NCBI RefSeq assembly: GCF_034262375.1
Contig: NZ_CP139558.1
Location: 3,534,001-3,598,000 of the forward strand
Length of the DNA: 64,000 nucleotides
Origin: Mucilaginibacter sabulilitoris
GTDB taxonomy: Bacteria > Bacteroidota > Bacteroidia > Sphingobacteriales > Sphingobacteriaceae
Reading direction: 5' to 3'
The notes beneath the pieces were generated by a model, which was given only the letters and a program-made list of their open reading frames with translations, was not told the origin of the DNA and did no database searches. A program made the translations under genes and the position numbers. Positions 51,536-60,448 of the stretch are shown here, piece after piece (the stretch's first letter is position 1; every line of letters begins with the position of its first letter).

Positions 51536-52519
51536 ATGTTAAAGTGGCTTGATATCATCAGAATTGCAAATAACGGTAATCCATCCCCTGAAAAAAGGGT
51601 TGAAAAAACTAATGAAGAATGGCAATTGATCTTAACACCTGAGCAGTTTAGGGTAACCCGTTTGAAAGGTACTGAGCGGCCGCACAGTTCTGACATGTGT
51701 TCTTATTTTGAGCCGGGCAAATATGCCTGTATCTGTTGTAACACGGAATTGTTTGACGCAGGTGAAAAGTTTGAAAGCGGAACGGGGTGGCCTTCCTTTA
51801 CACAGCCTATAAAGGAAAACGTGGTTGCATATCATAAGGACAGCACTTTCGGCATGGTTAGAATTGAAGCATTATGTAACATCTGCGACGCGCATTTGGG
51901 GCACGTATTCCAGGATGGTCCCACGCCAAGCGGTTTGAGATATTGTATGAACGCTGTTTCGCTAAGAAAGATAGTTGTAAACGAAAGCAAGATCACCTTT
52001 GGTGGCGGATGTTTCTGGTGCACGGAAGCGATATTTCAGCAGTTGAAAGGAGTTGTCAAGGTAGAAAGCGGCTACAGCGGAGGAGAGATCTCGAATCCCA
52101 GCTATCGGGAGGTTTGCAGCGGTATGACAGGGCATGCTGAAGTTATCGAAGTCACTTTCAATCCGGCAGAAATAAGTTTTGAAGACCTGCTGCGCATTCA
52201 TTTAGCAACACACAATCCCACCACCATTGATGCGCAGGGCGCCGATAAGGGCTCACAGTACAGAAGTGTAATTTTCTATCGTAATGACAAGGAAAAGGAT
52301 GCGGCTATGAAAGTAATAGAAGAATTGCAGGCCAGTTATAATGCAATGATCGTTACACAGCTCGAGATGTTTGAACATTTCTATAAGGCTGAAGCCTACC
52401 ATCAGAATTATTACAACAATAACAGTGATCAGACATATTGCCAAGCCATTATTAACCCGAAACTAAAAAAATTCAAGGATTTATTTAAAGAGAATCTCAA
52501 AGAACAAGTGACTCTTTAA
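51536..52519 (+). CDS. msrBA: Fused methionine sulfoxide reductase, MsrB-MsrA
   Basis: A 327-residue bifunctional protein. The MsrB domain (residues 1-145) has zinc pairs C65/C68 and C114/C117 and catalytic C137 (LRYCMNA); after a short linker the MsrA domain (about 150-327) has catalytic C159 in GGGCFWCTEAIF, SGYSGGEISNPSYREVCSGMTGHAE and YHQNYY. MsrB stands first, the reverse of the well-known MsrA-MsrB fusions. It repairs both sulfoxide isomers in the cytosol with thioredoxin. The MsrB gene at 21674 plus its decayed tail looks like a broken version of this gene. Confidence 0.95.
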   Translation: MLKWLDIIRIANNGNPSPEKRVEKTNEEWQLILTPEQFRVTRLKGTERPHSSDMCSYFEPGKYACICCNTELFDAGEKFESGTGWPSFTQPIKENVVAYHKDSTFGMVRIEALCNICDAHLGHVFQDGPTPSGLRYCMNAVSLRKIVVNESKITFGGGCFWCTEAIFQQLKGVVKVESGYSGGEISNPSYREVCSGMTGHAEVIEVTFNPAEISFEDLLRIHLATHNPTTIDAQGADKGSQYRSVIFYRNDKEKDAAMKVIEELQASYNAMIVTQLEMFEHFYKAEAYHQNYYNNNSDQTYCQAIINPKLKKFKDLFKENLKEQVTL

Positions 52520-52574
52520 AAAATATCTGCGAATCCAGTGTTGAATTTTAATTAATAAACATCCGCTACATAAT

Positions 52575-52727
52575 ATGAAAATCGCATATATATCAACCGT
52601 TCCGCCCGCGAATGCACTTACGCTGGCCCATCGTCAGCGCCGAGTTTGTGAAATTGGCCCAGGGGATGTCGCTCTTGCCGATGATTTCAATGACAAGATG
52701 TTAAAAAGCGGCATTCTGGACCCCTAG
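52575..52727 (+). pseudogene. Possible glycosyltransferase N-terminal scrap
   Basis: A 50-residue frame opening MKIAYISTVPP, the typical start of group 1 glycosyltransferases (usually followed by RECGIA). The rest (ANALTLAHRQRRVCEIGPG...) does not match and stops at 52727. Probably the first residues of a deleted gene; coding today is doubtful. Confidence 0.35.
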
Positions 52728-52783
52728 ATTTTACTATGAATGTTATTGCCAGATTCTGCAGCTGTATTCAATTGCCACAAATT

Positions 52784-53386
52784 TTAATGAAGTTGTCGGA
52801 AAATGAGATTTATTCGGGATTCTTTTATTCCTTTCATTTTTGGAATCCGATGTTGCCAGTTTTCCTGAAATCCGACCTTCATTAGCAGATAAGAACCGTT
52901 TTCAAGTAGAATAGAAAATTCAAGTGAGTGGTCATCCCTGTTCCGGATGTCAAACATCCGTGACCGGCCAATACTGACAACGCATAATTTTCGTCCCGGC
53001 TCGCCATAGTTATCCATATGCCAACCCACCGAGTCGTTCCCGTTCCGGTAATAGTTCAGCGATACGCTGTCGAATTTTTCTCCGGATAGCCTTTCTATAC
53101 GCTCTTTTATCACCAGTAGCTCAGATGTCCAGGGCAACGGGTATAAACCTTTGCATGTAATGGAATAATCCAGGTCGGCTTCGCCGAACCAGGCGATCAG
53201 GCGTGGGGTGGAAACTTCTTTTCCATTTATCAATTCAAATTTTTCCTCCCAAGGAGTTTCGTCAATAATCTTGTCCAATAAATCCAAACTTTCTTCAATA
53301 CTGAAGACTCCGGGTTTATAATCGACAAGCTTTGCCGGAATCCCATGATTCGGGAGCATGTCGTCAGGTGCGTTAAATTGCGGCAT
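52784..53386 (-). CDS. alkB: AlkB-type 2-oxoglutarate/Fe(II) dioxygenase
   Basis: A 200-residue protein of the AlkB family (ALKBH2/3-like, lacking the longer E. coli N-terminus). Iron ligands are H123 and D125 in GWHMDN and H179 in WQHRIPK; R191 and R197 in SRINLIFR bind 2-oxoglutarate. The PWEEKFELINGKEVSTPRLIAWFG and NYYRNGNDSVGWH segments are typical of members that repair alkylated bases in DNA. The usual GWHSDDE is GWHMDN here. Single-gene unit, on the minus strand with the arginyl-tRNA synthetase gene behind it by 64 bases. Confidence 0.92.
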   Translation of the reverse strand: MPQFNAPDDMLPNHGIPAKLVDYKPGVFSIEESLDLLDKIIDETPWEEKFELINGKEVSTPRLIAWFGEADLDYSITCKGLYPLPWTSELLVIKERIERLSGEKFDSVSLNYYRNGNDSVGWHMDNYGEPGRKLCVVSIGRSRMFDIRNRDDHSLEFSILLENGSYLLMKVGFQENWQHRIPKMKGIKESRINLIFRQLH

Positions 53387-53450
53387 ATGTTTATTTTAGT
53401 ATAGTCATTTTAACAGGCTGTTATTTGGTTACAAAAGCGATACTTTGATC

Positions 53451-55208
53451 TTACATCCTGGTAGGTATCGAAATGCCAAGTAAAGATAATCCTGATTTCA
53501 ATATCGACAGGACACATGCCGACAATGAAATTCGCGCCGCTTTAAGTTGCTGATTATTGGAATCCTTAATCTGGGTTGAATTATAGAAACTGTTATATAA
53601 TCTGGATAATTCATATAAATAATTTGCCAAAAGGTTTGGCTTATACTTCGTACATGCCTGAACGACTTGCTCGTTAAAACGAGAAATTTTAATTAAGATG
53701 TTTTTTTCAACCTCCGAAGTTAAAACCGACCAATTGGTATGCTCGGCGTGTGGCATTCCTAATTTGTTAATTAGTGAATTAATACGGGTGGTGGTATATT
53801 GTAAATAAGGACCGGCGTCGCCGTCAATCTTTAACCATTCGTCCATATCAAATATAATCTTGTGGTCCGGATCGATCTTATTCATGCCATATTTTATAGC
53901 TCCCTCAGCAATTATTTTTGCGTTGTCCTCAATTTCACTACTAGTTAAATTATTATTATTACGATTCAAATGATCTATTTTTACTTTTTCTGTCATTTGC
54001 TTGATCAAATCCAAAATGGGTATGATGTTACCCGCCCTGGATGACATCGCGCCTCCCGGGAGCTCTACAAAGTTATACGACAGGTGAAGATTATTCTTTG
54101 CGTTCCTATCTCCTAACACCTCTAACACTTTAAATACCTGCGCGAAATGATGGCCCTGCCGTTGATCTACTACGATTATACTTTTTTCGATATTATAATC
54201 TGAAAATTTAAGTTTGGCTAATTCCAGATCTTTCGTGGCGTATAATCCGTTGCCGTCTGATTTAATCAACAGGCAGAACCCGAGATTAAACTCACTCAGA
54301 TCAACTCCTACAGCTCCCTCTGACTGTACAAAAACTCCGTTGTGTAAATTGCCTTTTACATAGTGGACCGATGACAATGTAACATCGGATTCCCAGTACC
54401 ATTGGTCAAAGTGTATATTGGCCCAACGATAAACTTCGTTCATTAATGCAATGGACCATTGTCTCGTTTCCTTCCAAAGCAGGTAAAAATGGCCAGTTTT
54501 GTTTTCAATCTGATAAAGAATTTCGGTAAGCTGCTCCTTGTTGACGCGCTCGTGTGGTGTACCTTCTTCTGACGCAAGTTTTAAATGTGCCTTAGTATAC
54601 AGGGAACCGAGCCAAGTTCCCTGGTCGTGCGAGGGAATGCTTTCACTATTATAATATTCCATATACCACAGGCATTTCGCTACATGCGTGCCCACATCAC
54701 CTGGAAAAGTGGCGCTGATTACTTTAAATCCGCAATATTTGTGTATCCGCACTAAAGCATCGCCCAAACACATGTTCCGCATATGGCCGACATGAAGTTC
54801 TTTGTGGGTATTTGGCTGTGAATATTCGATCATGATCAAGGGGCGGTCATCCAAATTAATCTGGTCAAAAAAGATTCCCGAGAGTACCTTGCTACCGACT
54901 GCTTCGCCGGTAAAAAGTGAAGTCAACGTAAAGTTGATATAAGGGCCTACCGCTGCAAACCGCTCAACTTTTTCAGTATCCGTTGCTATATGGTCCGCGA
55001 TCTGTGTCGCAAGCTCAAGAGGCGACCGGCCGGCAGCTCTGGCAAGAAAAAAACAGGGGAACGTAAAATGCCCGAATGCTGTATCGGGCGGCGGAATCAA
55101 CTGATTATATATTTCATCAATTGAAATATTTTTTATTATAATATAAACAGCATCAAAGAGTATTTCCGAAAGATAATCTTTCAGCACATCTGATTTGTAG
55201 GAGTACAT
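53451..55208 (-). CDS. argS: Arginine--tRNA ligase
   Basis: A 585-residue class I synthetase. The HIGH motif is HVGHMRN near residue 140, and the place of the KMSK loop is taken by the AMSSRAGNIIPILDLI segment, usual for ArgS; the anticodon-binding domain follows (SRLYNSFYNSTQI near 550). The C-terminus ends LSLLGISIPTRM, the usual ArgS ending. It charges tRNA-Arg with arginine. The sequence looks rather divergent and sits among stress genes, so it may be a second copy; I cannot see whether another argS exists. The AlkB gene is downstream on the same strand. Confidence 0.92.
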   Translation of the reverse strand: MYSYKSDVLKDYLSEILFDAVYIIIKNISIDEIYNQLIPPPDTAFGHFTFPCFFLARAAGRSPLELATQIADHIATDTEKVERFAAVGPYINFTLTSLFTGEAVGSKVLSGIFFDQINLDDRPLIMIEYSQPNTHKELHVGHMRNMCLGDALVRIHKYCGFKVISATFPGDVGTHVAKCLWYMEYYNSESIPSHDQGTWLGSLYTKAHLKLASEEGTPHERVNKEQLTEILYQIENKTGHFYLLWKETRQWSIALMNEVYRWANIHFDQWYWESDVTLSSVHYVKGNLHNGVFVQSEGAVGVDLSEFNLGFCLLIKSDGNGLYATKDLELAKLKFSDYNIEKSIIVVDQRQGHHFAQVFKVLEVLGDRNAKNNLHLSYNFVELPGGAMSSRAGNIIPILDLIKQMTEKVKIDHLNRNNNNLTSSEIEDNAKIIAEGAIKYGMNKIDPDHKIIFDMDEWLKIDGDAGPYLQYTTTRINSLINKLGMPHAEHTNWSVLTSEVEKNILIKISRFNEQVVQACTKYKPNLLANYLYELSRLYNSFYNSTQIKDSNNQQLKAARISLSACVLSILKSGLSLLGISIPTRM

Positions 55209-55282
55209 ATGTTTTGTTGCATTTATGCCAAACTATGAGTATGGCGTAGTAATCTTGACGTTTAGGAATAATGTTTTGTCAG

Positions 55283-55969
55283 TCATACGCTATACCGGTC
55301 GTTACGCCAGGGATACGCGGTATCTGAATATCCCCTTTCTTCCCAAAAGCCGCGTTTCTTTTCTGTTAAAAACTCGACGCGTTTAATCCATTTAGACCCC
55401 TTCCATGCGTACAATTGAGGCGTAATCATTCTTACAGGGCCGCCATGCTCTATCGACAATGGCTGTCCTTCGAAGGTATGGACCAAAAGTACATCCGGTT
55501 TAAGCGCTTCTTCAATCGATAAATTGGTTGTATAGTTGTCATAACCATAACATAGGACATTAGTCACATCCGATGAAGGTTGCGCAAGTGCGGCCAGATC
55601 TATTAGCCGTACTCCCTTCCAGTGCATATTGAGTTTAGACCATGTTGTGACACAATGAAAATCGGAGGTGTCCTTCGTTTGTGGCAGATTCATAAATTCC
55701 TTCCAGCTTAGTTTAAGCGGATGCTCAACTGCGCCATTGATTTCCAAATTCCAATATTCGAGCTTTATGTTAGGCTGATTCCCCAGGTCGAGCACCGGCC
55801 ATTTTTCAGTTACCGTTTGTCCTATAGGGACTTCAGGCATGCCATGCCGGTTGATATTACCGGTGCCCATTGGTGGAGCATCAGCCCCATAGGCTTGGTG
55901 TTCCATTTGTTTTGTAAATCGCTCCCTGAGTTTCATTCGGGCCGCTACGATTCGATCTGACTGGTCCAT
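55283..55969 (-). CDS. Molybdopterin-binding oxidoreductase, sulfite oxidase fold (cytosolic)
   Basis: A 228-residue protein without a signal peptide, comprising just the molybdenum cofactor domain. The molybdenum-binding cysteine is C106 in DFHCVTTWSKLNMHWKG, followed by the typical GGPVRMITPQLYAWKGSKWIKRVEF near residue 178-202 and a final GFWEERGYSDTAYPWRNDRYSV. It resembles the YuiH/YedY-like enzymes more than the animal sulfite oxidases. A related but Tat-exported protein is at 15056 with a cytochrome b partner; no partner is visible here. Substrate unknown. Confidence 0.87.
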   Translation of the reverse strand: MDQSDRIVAARMKLRERFTKQMEHQAYGADAPPMGTGNINRHGMPEVPIGQTVTEKWPVLDLGNQPNIKLEYWNLEINGAVEHPLKLSWKEFMNLPQTKDTSDFHCVTTWSKLNMHWKGVRLIDLAALAQPSSDVTNVLCYGYDNYTTNLSIEEALKPDVLLVHTFEGQPLSIEHGGPVRMITPQLYAWKGSKWIKRVEFLTEKKRGFWEERGYSDTAYPWRNDRYSV

Positions 55970-56272
55970 ATTTAATAAAGTTGAAAAAAATTCATGGTAA
56001 CAAAAAATTTAACACTGTCGATAACATCGAAATCATTTGCCACCGGAGGAACATCTGCGCAATCAGTTTGTCAAGTTTAGATCCGCAGATCTATTTATAT
56101 TTATTGTTCCTTACCGTTAAGTATTCGGAGCTTAATCATATCCGGAAATAAACTACTGAAAGGCCAGGATATCTCCATTCATGGTAATCCGGTCCTTCTA
56201 TACGCCAAAAGCGCTTTCAACGAAAGGAGCGGACTATGCAGGCGGCGACTTTCGCCAATCCTGTTCTAATCA
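55970..56272. other. Gene-free stretch
   Basis: About 300 bases with no gene. ACATCGAAATCATTTGCC (56028-56045) shares the CGAAATC block of the repeated intergenic motif, but the rest does not fit. Confidence 0.3.
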
Positions 56273-56557
56273 TCAGTCCTTTTCTACTTTAACACCTTTC
56301 CAGAAAGCAACATAATTACCAATTTGTTGGTAACCGCTTTTGGGATTGGGATAATACCACGCCGCTGCCATATTTTCATTCCCGTCCACATTGATGTCAT
56401 AATAGCTTGCAACGCCCTTCAAAGGACAGGTTGTATGCGAATCTGTGGTTGAGAAGTACTCCTTTACAATACTTTCCGGGGGGAAATATTGATTGCCTTC
56501 TAACGCTACAGTATTATCGCTCTGAGCGATGATCTTATTGTTCCAAATTGCTTTCAT
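56273..56557 (-). CDS. DUF427 family protein (copy 2)
   Basis: A 94-residue protein with the complete DUF427 domain (MKAIWNNKIIAQSDNTVALEGNQYFPPESI, CPLKGVASYYDI, AAAWYYPNPKSGYQQIGNYVAFW). It is a paralogue of the protein at 33119, sharing the same opening and the C-x-LKGxAxYxxI block. Function unknown. It lies downstream of the LUD gene on the same strand, 68 bases away, so they may be co-expressed. Confidence 0.85.
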   Translation of the reverse strand: MKAIWNNKIIAQSDNTVALEGNQYFPPESIVKEYFSTTDSHTTCPLKGVASYYDINVDGNENMAAAWYYPNPKSGYQQIGNYVAFWKGVKVEKD

Positions 56558-56625
56558 TTTTATTTAATATTGATAGAAATTATTTTAGTTGTATGTTCTG
56601 TTAAAGCCAACGTCGTCCTATCCCG

Positions 56626-57234
56626 TCAAAATCCTAAAACTTCGCCAACGAGAATGACATGGACCTGTCGGGGCCTGATTTCTCTTTCAAAAACCAAATA
56701 CTTACCCAACGTCGCACCTTCTTTAAAGCCTGCTCGTTTCATCCGCTCATTCTCTAACGGAAGCACAAATTCGTTAAGCCGTTCGAATGCAGAATCCAGA
56801 GTCGGAACAACTTTTTGTAAACCGGCAACGAACACAATGTTTCGGCTGGCGTAAGCAATTGCCGACAGTTGATTTCCCATACCAGATGCAATAAGTAATT
56901 GTCCGTTTTCAGTGATGGCCTGAAGACTTTGGATATTGTAGTCAGCCAAAATGCTCTCCCTGCGTAGCTCATCCCTTTTCAAGTGATCGACTTCGGTAAA
57001 AATATTATCCCTAAAGTTTTTCCAATCATGTTTTTTTGAATTGAGGAGATCGAGAAAGCCTATTTGTTTCAGTGTAACAGACGATGCTGTTGCTATTTCC
57101 GAGCCGGGAGGAATAACCGAAATGACTTTAGCCAGTGCATCCTCCTTTGACACTGCAAAATGAGGGATAAAGTTCCGGTGTCTTAAATTTTCAAAGAGTT
57201 TGTCGACACTTTTTCGGGTAGCGAGGTAATTCAT
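56626..57234 (-). CDS. LUD-domain protein (LutC/YkgG-like)
   Basis: A 202-residue protein consisting of one LUD domain (formerly DUF162). VISVIPPGSEIATASSVTLKQIGFLDLL (residues 31-58) and QAITENGQLLIASGMGNQLSAIAYASRNIVFVAGLQKVVPTLDSAFERL (about 104-152) are the family blocks. LutC members take part in lactate utilisation with LutA and LutB, neither of which is present here; many stand-alone LUD proteins have no known role. It follows the TlpA-like gene by 27 bases on the same strand, so the two share a transcript. Confidence 0.85.
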   Translation of the reverse strand: MNYLATRKSVDKLFENLRHRNFIPHFAVSKEDALAKVISVIPPGSEIATASSVTLKQIGFLDLLNSKKHDWKNFRDNIFTEVDHLKRDELRRESILADYNIQSLQAITENGQLLIASGMGNQLSAIAYASRNIVFVAGLQKVVPTLDSAFERLNEFVLPLENERMKRAGFKEGATLGKYLVFEREIRPRQVHVILVGEVLGF

Positions 57235-57261
57235 AACCGCATGTTTAATAAATTAAGGATT

Positions 57262-57759
57262 TCATGGCTTATAATTTTCGAGAAATTCAATAGCATTCTC
57301 CACATTCAGGTGGAAGTCACTAAATACTATATTCCGATTTTTGTCGATGAAAATAAACCAGGGAGTTCCACCAGTTCTATAATTGAACATGATATCGGAA
57401 ATATTATTTGTTGAGGCATCGCCGTCATCCTGACCAAACGGAATTTCAAGGTTGTATTTTTTCTGCATCTCTATTAGCTTTTCAGCAGTGTTAATATCTC
57501 TTCCTTCAAAGACGGTCTGGATAGCCAGAAAAACCACTTTGTCGTTTCCTTTTAGGGCGTTTGTCATACGTTGTAATGAAGGAAAACCTTTTAGGTGACA
57601 ACCTCTGCACCAACTTTGGAAGCAAAACAAGACAATAAATGCTCCCGGAAAATCAGCAAGCAGTATCGGCTTATTCAATTTTTTGCCGGTTTTATCTATC
57701 CACAATGGTATATTCAATTCCGGAGCTTTTTCGCCCGAAACGCGATTAGTTTTTTGCAT
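57262..57759 (-). CDS. TlpA/redoxin-like thioredoxin-fold protein
   Basis: A 165-residue thioredoxin-fold protein with the redox pair C51-R-G-C54 in SWCRGCHLKGFPSL. The surrounding FIVLFCFQSWC strand and GGTPWFIFIDKNRNIVFSDFHLNVENA (cis-proline loop T-P) complete the fold. It has no signal peptide, unlike typical TlpA, so it probably works as a cytosolic thiol reductase or peroxiredoxin-like protein. It is 22 bases from the histidine kinase gene's stop codon, on the same strand, and 27 from the LUD gene; the three may form an operon with the kinase first. Confidence 0.83.
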   Translation of the reverse strand: MQKTNRVSGEKAPELNIPLWIDKTGKKLNKPILLADFPGAFIVLFCFQSWCRGCHLKGFPSLQRMTNALKGNDKVVFLAIQTVFEGRDINTAEKLIEMQKKYNLEIPFGQDDGDASTNNISDIMFNYRTGGTPWFIFIDKNRNIVFSDFHLNVENAIEFLENYKP

Positions 57760-57781
57760 ATCGTTTTTATTTATTCTTTAC

Positions 57782-58930
57782 TTAATCCGTGATTTGAGTC
57801 GGCAAAGAGAAATGGAATATGCTGCCGACTCCGGGCTGACTATTAACCCAAATCTTGCCTTCATGACGTTGAATGATTTCGGCACACAGGTATAAACCTA
57901 TTCCTGACCCGCCAGTATGCCTGGTAAAACTGTTTTCAGCGCGATAATATCGTTCGAATAATTTTTCCTTATCCCGCGGCTCTATACCTATGCCTTCATC
58001 GCTCACACTTATCTGAACCACATTATCCGCCAAATGGCAATTAATCTTTATTAGTTTTCCTGGTAATGAATACTTGATCGCGTTCCTAATGAGGTTACTG
58101 ATTACGTAACCGATTTTATTATAATCAGCATTTAAGAACAGTGGGTCACAAGCGGAAAACTGAATAGAATGAGTGGAAATGCTAAGCTCAGTTTCGCGGA
58201 TCTGTTCTTGAATAAGCTCGCTTATATCAAAATCGCTCTTGTCAAGCCTTAATTTACCGGCATCAAGCCTCGGAATCTCTAAGAACCCGTCGATAAGATT
58301 AGTCATCTTTGTAATCTGACTCATTGATTTTAAAAAGGCTTCCCGGACATAATCGTCATTACTTCTTTTCAGCTTCAGTGCGACCGTCTGGAGGATAGCG
58401 CTAAGAGCCGAAAGGGGACTTTTAAGCTCATGGCTGACCATGATGATAAAATCATTTTTCCGAATTTCATTCCGTTTCTTTTCAGTAGTTTCATAAAAGA
58501 AAGCGATAAAATAGCTATTGTTTATACGCTTTTTATCATGGTGAATACTTCCAATGCCATGAACCCAACGTGAGTGTTCGTCGCACGAACCTGTGATCGG
58601 AAATTCCATATCGAATCGGATACCTTCCACCATTGCCGCCTCAATAGCTTCATATACAACCCGGCGATAATCCGGGTGAATTCGGTCGATAGCATCGTGA
58701 TAAGTGAAATGATCGCTTGGAATGTAGCCGAAAAGCTGTTTAAACCGCGTGTTTTTGACAAATATCTTTCGGTCGATTACATCGACATAGAAATATCCGA
58801 GATCGGCCGAATCAAAGGCGATACCCAGACTTTCTTCGAGAAATCCGGCATGGTGATTCCCGGAGCAGATCCGGTCATTTGTTTCCTTTATAAATATTGG
58901 GGGCTGCATCAGGTTATGAATATCTTCCAT
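57782..58930 (-). CDS. PAS-domain sensor histidine kinase
   Basis: A 382-residue soluble histidine kinase. Residues about 33-148 form a PAS domain (LGIAFDSADLGYFYVDVIDRKIFVKN, LFGYI, RWVHGIGSIHHDKK), then the HisKA domain with the phospho-histidine H167 in VSHELKSPLSALS, and the HATPase with N (NLIRNAIKYS), G1 (VSDEGIGI), F (FERYYRAE) and G2 (GSGIGLYL) boxes. No transmembrane segment is present, so the signal is intracellular, perhaps redox or a ligand. No cognate response regulator is adjacent; the single-domain receiver at 32659 is a possible partner. It heads a likely operon with the TlpA-like and LUD genes. Confidence 0.92.
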   Translation of the reverse strand: MEDIHNLMQPPIFIKETNDRICSGNHHAGFLEESLGIAFDSADLGYFYVDVIDRKIFVKNTRFKQLFGYIPSDHFTYHDAIDRIHPDYRRVVYEAIEAAMVEGIRFDMEFPITGSCDEHSRWVHGIGSIHHDKKRINNSYFIAFFYETTEKKRNEIRKNDFIIMVSHELKSPLSALSAILQTVALKLKRSNDDYVREAFLKSMSQITKMTNLIDGFLEIPRLDAGKLRLDKSDFDISELIQEQIRETELSISTHSIQFSACDPLFLNADYNKIGYVISNLIRNAIKYSLPGKLIKINCHLADNVVQISVSDEGIGIEPRDKEKLFERYYRAENSFTRHTGGSGIGLYLCAEIIQRHEGKIWVNSQPGVGSIFHFSLPTQITD

Positions 58931-59465
58931 GATTTCTAATTTTTAAAGGTTACTGAATAACATTAGATAAGATTTATAATATTCTAATGCCATGCCGAAA
59001 GTGTAACTAATTGATAATCATAAGGTATGTTTTTATATGACGATTCATGATACCATATTTCGTGCTTTGACGAGCATGCGGGGTGATCGGTTGTAAGATG
59101 TATTATAAAAGGGTAACTGCGAATATTGGAACACACATAATTAGAATAGCAGCCATCTATTTCTTTAAATACGTTTTGATTTCTTCAAGGCATTTTGGCA
59201 GGTAGCTAGTAGGCGCCCACAAGAATACGGCTTACGAATCATGGCGATAATACTCATTTTCTGTTCGGATTTTTTTCAATTCTGAAAAAACAGAGGTTAC
59301 ATCAACAGCCGAATTTAATTCCATGATAAATTCATTAACAGTAATTCTACCCTGATGAAAATCGAGAAACATCAAATCAATTTTTCCAGACTGTAACAAT
59401 TGAACAGCAGAGAAGGGGACCGTCAGAGTATCAGCTAAATTAATAAAATATGATTACAACACTCT
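58931..59465. other. Mostly non-coding stretch with a small minus-strand frame
   Basis: About 535 bases between the kinase gene and the uracil-DNA glycosylase gene. A minus-strand frame of 46 residues from the ATG at 59372 to 59232 (MFLDFHQGRITVNEFIMEL...) is protein-like and open some 25 codons further upstream without a start, so it may be the 3' end of a lost gene or a small protein. No family recognised. Confidence 0.4.
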
Positions 59466-60035
59466 TCATGTGATTTGTTTTACTAATTGCTGTAAAAACG
59501 TTACGACTTCATTTTCAAACCAGGGATTTTTCTTTTGCCAAATCCTATTGCGAGGAGAAGGATGTACGAGCGGTAAATAAGTTGGAAGATAGGTGTGGTA
59601 CGTCCTGACCGTCTCGGTTAATGATTGCTTATCTGTATTTTTCAAATAATAATCTTGTGAGTATTTTCCGATAAGAATAATCAATTTATTTTCGTCCATG
59701 CTGCTCAATAATCGTTGATGCCACAATGGAGCACATTCAAACCTCGGCGGTAAATCACCGGAAGTACCCTTTCCGGGATAGCAGAAGCCCATCGGAATTA
59801 ATGCAAATAAGTTCTCATCGTAGAACTGCTCCTTGGTAACACCAAGCCATCTTCTAAGTTCATCGCCACTTTGATCATCCCAGGGAACGCCACTATTTTG
59901 TACTTTTAACCCCGGTGCCTGCCCAATGATGACAATCCGTGCGCTCTTACCTGCCTGTACAATTGGTTTGGGTGGATAAGGTAAACAATTTGCGCACACT
60001 TTACACGACCGTATTTCTGCCAGTAGTTGTTCCAT
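59466..60035 (-). CDS. Uracil-DNA glycosylase superfamily protein
   Basis: A 189-residue glycosylase of the UDG superfamily. The water-activating motif is IGQAPGLKVQNSGVPWDDQSG (from about residue 37), LFALIPMGFCYPGKG lies in the middle, and the HPSPRN motif (about 158-163) closes the active site. Three cysteines at the N-terminus (CKVCANC) may hold an iron-sulfur cluster as in family 4 enzymes, although the fourth ligand is not obvious. It removes uracil or deaminated bases from DNA. The SPW-type gene lies upstream, with a 10-base inverted repeat between them that may limit read-through. Confidence 0.88.
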   Translation of the reverse strand: MEQLLAEIRSCKVCANCLPYPPKPIVQAGKSARIVIIGQAPGLKVQNSGVPWDDQSGDELRRWLGVTKEQFYDENLFALIPMGFCYPGKGTSGDLPPRFECAPLWHQRLLSSMDENKLIILIGKYSQDYYLKNTDKQSLTETVRTYHTYLPTYLPLVHPSPRNRIWQKKNPWFENEVVTFLQQLVKQIT

Positions 60036-60047
60036 AATCTTGTACTA

Positions 60048-60079
60048 AGAAACGACAAATAATATCATCTGTCGTTTCT
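60048..60079. repeat. Inverted repeat between UDG and SPW-type genes
   Basis: AGAAACGACA (60048-60057) is exactly complementary to 60070-60079 across 12 bases. It lies directly before the UDG start on the minus strand; attenuator or site for a dimeric regulator are possibilities. Confidence 0.45.
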
Positions 60080-60086
60080 AACTTAT

Positions 60087-60443
60087 TTATTCGGCCGGTC
60101 GGTTCTCGGTGAGCGCGACTACCAGGTATACAATGACAGCGTTTACAAAAAAATACATTGCATCTAATCCCTTTAAATCAAATGTAAAGGGAATAGCGAC
60201 AAATGCGGTAGCCGCCGCGAGGTTAATTGCGAGATGGAGATCAAACGGAATAACCTTAAATATTGAGTATTCGTATTTTGTTAATATACTTATCGCTATG
60301 CCTGCAAGTCCGGTTCCAATCGATACCCATTTGATAGCCGGTGAATCTCCCAGTTTTAAAATAAATGGGCATGCTATCAAGGCGATCGACCCTACATAGT
60401 CAATAATACCGTGAGAACCCGGCGAAATGAAACGAAGTTTCAT
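60087..60443 (-). CDS. SPW-type small integral membrane protein (copy 2)
   Basis: A 118-residue membrane protein with four spans, paralogous to the one at 29686: both open MKLRF(I/L)SP-(G/T)-(S/N)HGI(I/V)DY and share the YxIFKxIPF-HLAxxL and YFxxNAVxVYLVVALT blocks. Function unknown; the family is of the SPW-repeat type as far as I can tell. It starts six bases after the SnoaL-like gene, so these two are one operon, with the UDG gene following. Confidence 0.72.
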   Translation of the reverse strand: MKLRFISPGSHGIIDYVGSIALIACPFILKLGDSPAIKWVSIGTGLAGIAISILTKYEYSIFKVIPFDLHLAINLAAATAFVAIPFTFDLKGLDAMYFFVNAVIVYLVVALTENRPAE

Positions 60444-60448
60444 AAAGG

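Noticed and set aside
59232..59372. A confident small-protein gene
   Set aside because: The frame is open upstream without a start and no promoter, operator or family is visible; noted only as a possible gene end.
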